A stretch of 5,106 nt of DNA from NCBI GenBank assembly GCA_026394915.1, contig JAPLZS010000186.1, forward strand, positions 1 through 5,106. Reading direction: 5' to 3'. The notes beneath the pieces were generated by a model. That model was given only the letters and a program-made list of their open reading frames with translations. It had not been told where the DNA came from and ran no database searches. Shown piece after piece: positions 4,966-5,106 of the stretch. Numbering within the stretch: position 1 is the stretch's first letter; every line of letters starts with the position of its first letter. The DNA is from Candidatus Woesearchaeota archaeon (GTDB lineage: Archaea > Nanobdellota > Nanobdellia > Woesearchaeales > UBA12501). Position numbers and translations under genes: made by a program.

Positions 4966-4993
4966 TATATAAAAACAGCAACATTTAAATATA
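4966..4993 (+). promoter_or_regulatory. Promoter region of the Cys-rich gene, two candidate TATA boxes
   Basis: TTTAAATATA at 4984-4993 is centred about 26 bp before the ATG at 5014, which would give a leaderless mRNA. TATATAAAAA at 4966-4975 is a stronger match but would leave a leader of about 19 nt with no Shine-Dalgarno in it. The downstream box fits the pattern of the other genes in the window better. Confidence 0.5.
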
Positions 4994-5013
4994 GCCTTAC
5001 TGTATTTCTATAT

Positions 5014-5106
5014 ATGGAAAGCCAACCTGGATGCGGGCATCTCTGCAGGGAATGCGCCAGCTGGAAGAGGCACGCTGAAAAGTGCTGGTTCTATTGGGAA
5101 GGCAAG
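5014..5106 (+). CDS. Small Cys-rich protein, N-terminal part (runs off the right edge)
   Basis: The ATG at 5014 opens 31 codons to the end of the window. The peptide has four Cys (7, 11, 14, 24) and two His (9, 20), including CGHLCREC at 7-14, followed by SWKRHAEKCWFYWEGK. The closely spaced Cys/His residues suggest a zinc-binding knuckle or an iron-sulfur site; I do not recognise the family. The start is supported by TATA-like sequences 26 and 44 bp upstream. The frame stays open back to about 4927 but offers only GTG or TTG codons there, without ribosome binding sites. It is divergent from the tRNA transcript. Confidence 0.55.
   Translation, partial: MESQPGCGHLCRECASWKRHAEKCWFYWEGK

Overview
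The window looks archaeal. Protein genes have TATA boxes about 26-30 bp before their start codons, two tRNA genes contain bulge-helix-bulge introns and lack an encoded CCA, and one gene is a Hel308-type helicase. Base composition is moderately AT-rich. The short, tightly packed genes, the helicase lacking a whole domain and the extra tRNA introns would suit a reduced (DPANN-like) archaeon, but no marker here fixes the lineage.

Layout. At the left edge, on the minus strand, is the start of a PHP-domain phosphoesterase gene (1-198). It is divergent from a complete PRPP synthetase gene (prs, 358-1398, plus), with both promoters in the 159 bp between them. prs converges almost end to end on a two-gene minus-strand operon. 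The first gene of that operon encodes the C-terminal two thirds of a Hel308-like helicase (3614-1950). Its stop overlaps the start of a CYTH-fold (CyaB/thiamine-triphosphatase-like) gene (1957-1403). Divergent from the helicase is a membrane-anchored transglutaminase-like protein (3730-4599, plus). Then come two tandem minus-strand tRNA genes, tRNA-Asn(GTT) with one intron (4892-4795) and tRNA-Ile(GAT) with two (4780-4655). The right edge holds the start of a small Cys-rich protein gene (5014 onward, plus).

Two features stand out. First, the helicase has motifs IV-VI, the winged helix, the ratchet domain and the HhH tail, but no RecA1 domain and so no Walker A or DExH motif. It starts cleanly at the domain boundary, with a stop codon directly before the ATG and its own TATA box, so it is either a split gene with the motor half elsewhere or a repurposed DNA-binding protein. 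Second, in tRNA-Ile the anticodon sits on an apparent 7-nt micro-exon between two introns (30/31 and 37/38). Their bulge-helix-bulge folds cannot all form at once, which suggests ordered splicing.

Expression logic. Genes that are first in their transcript appear leaderless or nearly so, with no Shine-Dalgarno. The exceptions are prs, which has a strong Shine-Dalgarno in a short leader, and the internal operon gene (CYTH), which has one inside the upstream gene. The genes do not form one obvious pathway; nucleotide metabolism (PRPP, CYTH triphosphate chemistry, PHP phosphoesterase) is the only loose theme.
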